Position numbers and translations under genes: made by a program
In this document: positions 61,233-64,000 of the stretch, in pieces
How the letters are laid out: each line of letters opens with the position of its first letter
Numbering within the stretch: the stretch's first letter is position 1
Assembly (NCBI GenBank): GCA_947628665.1
Contig: CANRAU010000010.1
Coordinates: 1-64,000 of the forward strand
DNA length: 64,000 bases
Reading direction: 5' to 3'
DNA from: an uncultured Clostridia bacterium
GTDB taxonomy: Bacteria > Bacillota > Clostridia > Oscillospirales > Acutalibacteraceae
Notes under the pieces: generated by a model
Told to the model about the DNA's origin: nothing
Seen by the model: only the letters and a program-made list of their open reading frames with translations
Database searches by the model: none

Positions 61233-62294
61233 TTATTTCTCCTGCGCGAGCTTGAATAAACGGTCCAAGAGCTTGCCGTAAGGAACGCCGCTTTGCTCTA
61301 AGAGCTTCGGGTACATGCTGATGGGCGTAAACCCGGGAATGGTGTTGATCTCGTTAAAGAGAACGCGCCCCGTTTTCTTGTCGGCAAAAAAGTCCGCGCG
61401 AGCAAGCCCCTGACAGCCGAGCGCCGTGAACATTTGGATCGCCGCCTCGCGCACGGCGTTCTGCGTTTCCAGGGGAACTTGCGCGGGGATTTGCAACTCG
61501 CTGTCCGCTTGTATATATTTGGCTTCATAGGTGTAAAATTCATCGCACGGCACGATGCCGCCGACGACCGACGCCATGGGGTCGCCGTTGCCGATCACGG
61601 CGCATTCGACCTCCAGCGCATTTTCCACGGATTCCTCGACGACGACCTTTTTGTCCTCCCGAAACGCCGTCTCCATAGCGTCGAAAAACGCATCGCGGGA
61701 TTTTACTTTGGTGATCCCTACCGAAGAACCCGCGTTTGCAGGCTTGACGAATACGGGAAAGCCCAAATATTCCTCTGCGCGTTTTCGGAAGGCGGACGGA
61801 TCCTTTTGATAGTCGTGCGCCGTTACGGACAGCCATTTTGCCTGCGGCACGCCCACAAAATCCGCTATCAGATTGGTCACGGCCTTATCCATGCACATCG
61901 CGCAGGAGAGGGTGTCGCAGCCGACATACGGCATGCCCGCGATCTCCAAAAGTCCCTGCAAAGTGCCGTCCTCCCCGTTTTTGCCGTGCAGTACAGGAAA
62001 GACTACATCGATCGAAAGATGCTCTATGCCGCTTTCGCGAAAGACCAGCAGGCCGTGATCCGTGCGGTCGGGGGAAAGCACCGCCTTGGTACAGCGTCCG
62101 GAGGCGAGCCACCGATCCTCGGGCAGCAAGGCCGTATCGCCCTCATACAAAAGCCATGCGCCCTCTTCGGTAATGCCGAGCATGTATACCGCGTATTTGT
62201 CGCGGGGGATATTTTCGATCACGGCCGCCGCGGATATGCAGGAAACCGCATGTTCGCTCGAAACACCGCCGAAAATCACCAATGCGTTCTTCAT
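61233..62294 (-). CDS. ddl: D-alanine--D-alanine ligase
   Basis: The 353-residue ATP-grasp enzyme starts ALVIFGGVSSEHAVSCISA. It has HGKNGEDGTLQGLLEIAG, the ATP segment FVKPANAGSSVGITK, and the late FNEINTIPGFTPISMYP metal motif. It joins two D-alanines for peptidoglycan stem peptides. A D-Ala-D-Ser or D-Lac preference was not assessed. The start at 62294 is chosen because upstream sequence is promoter. Confidence 0.95.
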   Translation of the reverse strand: MKNALVIFGGVSSEHAVSCISAAAVIENIPRDKYAVYMLGITEEGAWLLYEGDTALLPEDRWLASGRCTKAVLSPDRTDHGLLVFRESGIEHLSIDVVFPVLHGKNGEDGTLQGLLEIAGMPYVGCDTLSCAMCMDKAVTNLIADFVGVPQAKWLSVTAHDYQKDPSAFRKRAEEYLGFPVFVKPANAGSSVGITKVKSRDAFFDAMETAFREDKKVVVEESVENALEVECAVIGNGDPMASVVGGIVPCDEFYTYEAKYIQADSELQIPAQVPLETQNAVREAAIQMFTALGCQGLARADFFADKKTGRVLFNEINTIPGFTPISMYPKLLEQSGVPYGKLLDRLFKLAQEK

Positions 62295-62326
62295 AAAATC
62301 ACCCCAAGATACACATATACAAAAAC

Positions 62327-62355
62327 AGTATAGCATATGCACCGATTTTTCACAA
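62327..62355 (-). promoter_or_regulatory. Promoter of ddl-DUF1934-argS
   Basis: On the minus strand TTGTGA (62350-62355) and TATACT (62327-62332) are 17 bp apart. Confidence 0.75.
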
Positions 62356-62377
62356 TTCCAAATCCAAAAAAATTTTA

Positions 62378-62406
62378 ATGACAAATGCAAAATACTATGC
62401 TATACT
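62378..62406 (+). promoter_or_regulatory. Promoter of the unknown 301-residue protein
   Basis: ATGACA (62378-62383) and TATACT (62401-62406) are 17 bp apart. It is divergent from the ddl promoter. Confidence 0.72.
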
Positions 62407-62440
62407 AATACCGTATTTTAATAAGACAGGTCGTGACACA

Positions 62441-63346
62441 ATGACTTTTGAGGAAGCGCTCACCCTGCTCCTTGCGGGAACAAACGAGACCTTACAGAAA
62501 AACGGATTTTCCGCCGTGATCCCCGACAACGTCGAAAAGGACGCGTTGCCGCTGTCCTCGGACGGCGAGCATACCTATATGGACTTTACGGGCGATAAGG
62601 GCAGAGTTCGCTTTGATTTTTGCGGCACGCAGGCGGTGTTGCTCTGCGGCGACGCGGACGCGCAGGACGAGCAGCTTACCAAAGTCTCGACAAACTATTT
62701 TGACCCCGAGGAGTTTACCCAGCGCGATATAAAGTCCCTCTGCAACGAATTTAACGATACGCTGGATTCCAAGTTTGCAGAGAAAAATGGGAATAAGAGC
62801 AAAAGCACCAAAATGCCTGCGCCCGTTTCGCGTTCTGCCGTGAAAAACGGGTCGCAGAGCTATGACGGCAACACGCTTGCAAACCGTCTGCTCGCGCTGT
62901 ATCCCGACCTCAAAGAGCCGTACCGTGCGAATTACGAGACCTACGGCGAATTCTTGCCTGAGACGTTTTTTATCGAACACGCGACCGCGCGTGTGATCGG
63001 GACGATCCGTTCCGGCTCTCGGCAGGAATGCACCAAGCTGTTCCGAATCCTCAATGATATTTATGAAAACGGCTCGAACGATACGCAGGGGCTTATCGCC
63101 GTGACGATCCTCGGCGAGATGCACAATGACCCGAAGCTGTGCGAGACCGCCGAGCAATATATGTGCGAGGATATGCACGACACGGTGCTGCTCATTAATC
63201 GGTATCTCGAATCCTCCAAGGGCAAACGGATGCGCGAAAAGCTGCAGAATCCCCCCGCCTACAAGCCGAAAAAGGAAAAGAAGCCCGGCATGTTTGCACA
63301 GGCTCTGGCAGGCTCCGGCGGCGCAGGCACGCCCCCGATGGCATAA
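62441..63346 (+). CDS. Unknown cytoplasmic protein
   Basis: The 301-residue protein begins MTFEEALTLLLAGTNETLQK. It has a compact N-terminal domain (about 1-115), a Ser/Lys-rich linker (about 115-145, GNKSKSTKMPAPVS), a helical C-terminal domain, and a basic tail ending in PKKEKKPG and a Gly-rich stretch. There is no signal peptide, membrane helix or catalytic motif I recognise. It has its own promoter and terminator. A weak AGG lies before the ATG. Confidence 0.75.
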   Translation: MTFEEALTLLLAGTNETLQKNGFSAVIPDNVEKDALPLSSDGEHTYMDFTGDKGRVRFDFCGTQAVLLCGDADAQDEQLTKVSTNYFDPEEFTQRDIKSLCNEFNDTLDSKFAEKNGNKSKSTKMPAPVSRSAVKNGSQSYDGNTLANRLLALYPDLKEPYRANYETYGEFLPETFFIEHATARVIGTIRSGSRQECTKLFRILNDIYENGSNDTQGLIAVTILGEMHNDPKLCETAEQYMCEDMHDTVLLINRYLESSKGKRMREKLQNPPAYKPKKEKKPGMFAQALAGSGGAGTPPMA

Positions 63347-63396
63347 ACGCCCGTTTCCGAAAGCCTATAAACAAAGCCAATCATTTTCGACAAACC

Positions 63397-63432
63397 AAGG
63401 GAGACGCTTTTTATGAAGCGTCTCCCTTTCTT
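63397..63432 (+). terminator. Terminator of the unknown-protein gene
   Basis: AAGGGAGACGCTT (63397-63409) pairs perfectly with AAGCGTCTCCCTT (63416-63428), followed by TCTT. Confidence 0.85.
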
Positions 63433-63509
63433 CGCATCCAAAAGGAGCGGATGCATACAGGCATAAAAGACTTTCTGCACGCATAAACCGTTACATGGGG
63501 GGTGAGCTT

Positions 63510-63971
63510 TTGAAAATTCAATGGAGAAAATTGCTGCTTTGCCTTGCCGTGCCGCTCGGCGTCGGCGTGCTTGCGGCGCTTTTGACATCGGGCGGCATGG
63601 AGACGTTTGCGGCGCTGCAAAAACCGCCGCTGTCGCCGCCGGGATGGCTGTTTCCCGTGGTGTGGACGATTTTGTATATCTTCATGGGGATCGCGTCCTA
63701 TTTGGTGTTGACCTCGGGAAAACCGTATAAAACAGCGTTGCGCGTATACGGATTGCAGTTGCTTTTTAATTTCGTCTGGCCGCTGTTGTTCTTCAATTTG
63801 TCGCTGTATTTGACCGCGTTTGTCTGGCTCGTTCTGTTGTGGCTGCTGATTTTGGCTAATACCGTTTTGTTCGGGCGCATCTCGAAGCCCGCAGGCATTT
63901 TGCTGCTACCGTATCTGTTGTGGGTGGCTTTTGCGGGATATTTGAATCTGTCTGTGTATTTTCTGAACTAA
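63510..63971 (+). CDS. TspO/MBR-family membrane protein
   Basis: The 153-residue protein has five predicted helices and the TspO hallmark PPLSPPGWLFPVVWTILYIF, then LNFVWPLLFF. Bacterial TspO binds porphyrins or sterol-like ligands in the membrane, with roles in stress or tetrapyrrole control. TTG at 63510 is preferred because GGGGGGTGAG lies right upstream; an ATG at 63495 would add five residues. Confidence 0.87.
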   Translation: MKIQWRKLLLCLAVPLGVGVLAALLTSGGMETFAALQKPPLSPPGWLFPVVWTILYIFMGIASYLVLTSGKPYKTALRVYGLQLLFNFVWPLLFFNLSLYLTAFVWLVLLWLLILANTVLFGRISKPAGILLLPYLLWVAFAGYLNLSVYFLN

Positions 63972-64000
63972 AAAGTGCGGGATTCGATGGAAAAATCGAA

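Noticed and set aside
59163-61259. Very long open frame antisense to argS and its neighbour
   Set aside because: It is the mirror of a GC-rich coding region. It has no ribosome site or family motif and low-complexity Arg/Val/Gln content, while argS on the other strand is unmistakable.
1-64000. CRISPR arrays, prophage genes, tRNA or rRNA genes
   Set aside because: No regularly spaced repeats, phage structural genes, cloverleaf sequences or rRNA signatures were seen on either strand.

Overview
The window looks like chromosomal core DNA of a Gram-positive Firmicute of class Clostridia, most likely an Oscillospirales- or Christensenellales-type gut bacterium. The evidence is moderately GC-rich coding sequence with strong AGGAGG ribosome sites, a complete S10-spc-alpha ribosomal block in Clostridia order (secY-adk-map-KOW protein-infA-rpmJ-rpsM), zinc-type S14 and L36, an L27 with the Firmicute N-terminal extension next to its protease Prp, and DUF6472/DUF6514-type proteins common in that group. 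I see no rRNA, tRNA, CRISPR array, prophage or insertion sequence.

Layout. (1) 0.2-5.7 kb: an operon behind a consensus promoter encodes a D-aspartate ligase-like ATP-grasp enzyme, an aspartate racemase and a glutamine-dependent asparagine synthase. This is a complete predicted route to a D-Asx peptidoglycan cross-bridge. A tyrosine phosphatase, a cyclase-family hydrolase and a small cysteine-rich protein follow. (2) 5.7-11.7 kb: a GlmU-type acetyltransferase lacking the uridylyltransferase half, pth, mfd, a hairpin-rich repeat and an HD hydrolase. (3) 11.9-27.8 kb: the ribosomal superoperon from rpsJ to rplQ, with a structured leader and a strong terminator. (4) 27.9-40.8 kb: polysaccharide deacetylase, a 39-residue membrane peptide, GPH-type transporter, phosphoesterase, flavodoxin, PAQR/hemolysin III protein, the rplU-prp-rpmA operon, a THUMP methyltransferase, a lipid kinase, a second GPH transporter and an ECF sigma module. 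(5) 40.9-48.9 kb: TetR regulator, secreted phosphatase/nuclease lipoprotein, L,D-transpeptidase, Xre/DUF6514 pair, DUF2804 protein, and a TPP-riboswitch operon for a thiamine-precursor ABC transporter. (6) 49-63.97 kb: glyQS-lipid kinase, rpsO-pnp, Na/Pi cotransporter, M23 peptidase, the ddl-DUF1934-argS operon, an unknown protein and TspO.

The most unusual signal is a non-coding, hairpin-dense element of about 323 bp present twice in opposite orientation (49005-49327 and 58659-58982). Each copy is bracketed by a direct duplication of the local transcription-terminator hairpin (44 bp at one site, 23 bp at the other, with unrelated sequences). In both places the U-tract follows only the distal hairpin copy, as if the element inserted at the base of a terminator hairpin and duplicated it. 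A third, composite relative with imperfect terminal inverted repeats lies at 10761-11100.

The cell-wall genes may form a functional theme: D-Asp ligase/racemase/amidase, Ddl, L,D-transpeptidase, M23 hydrolase and polysaccharide deacetylase. All functions are read from motifs and context; no database search was run.
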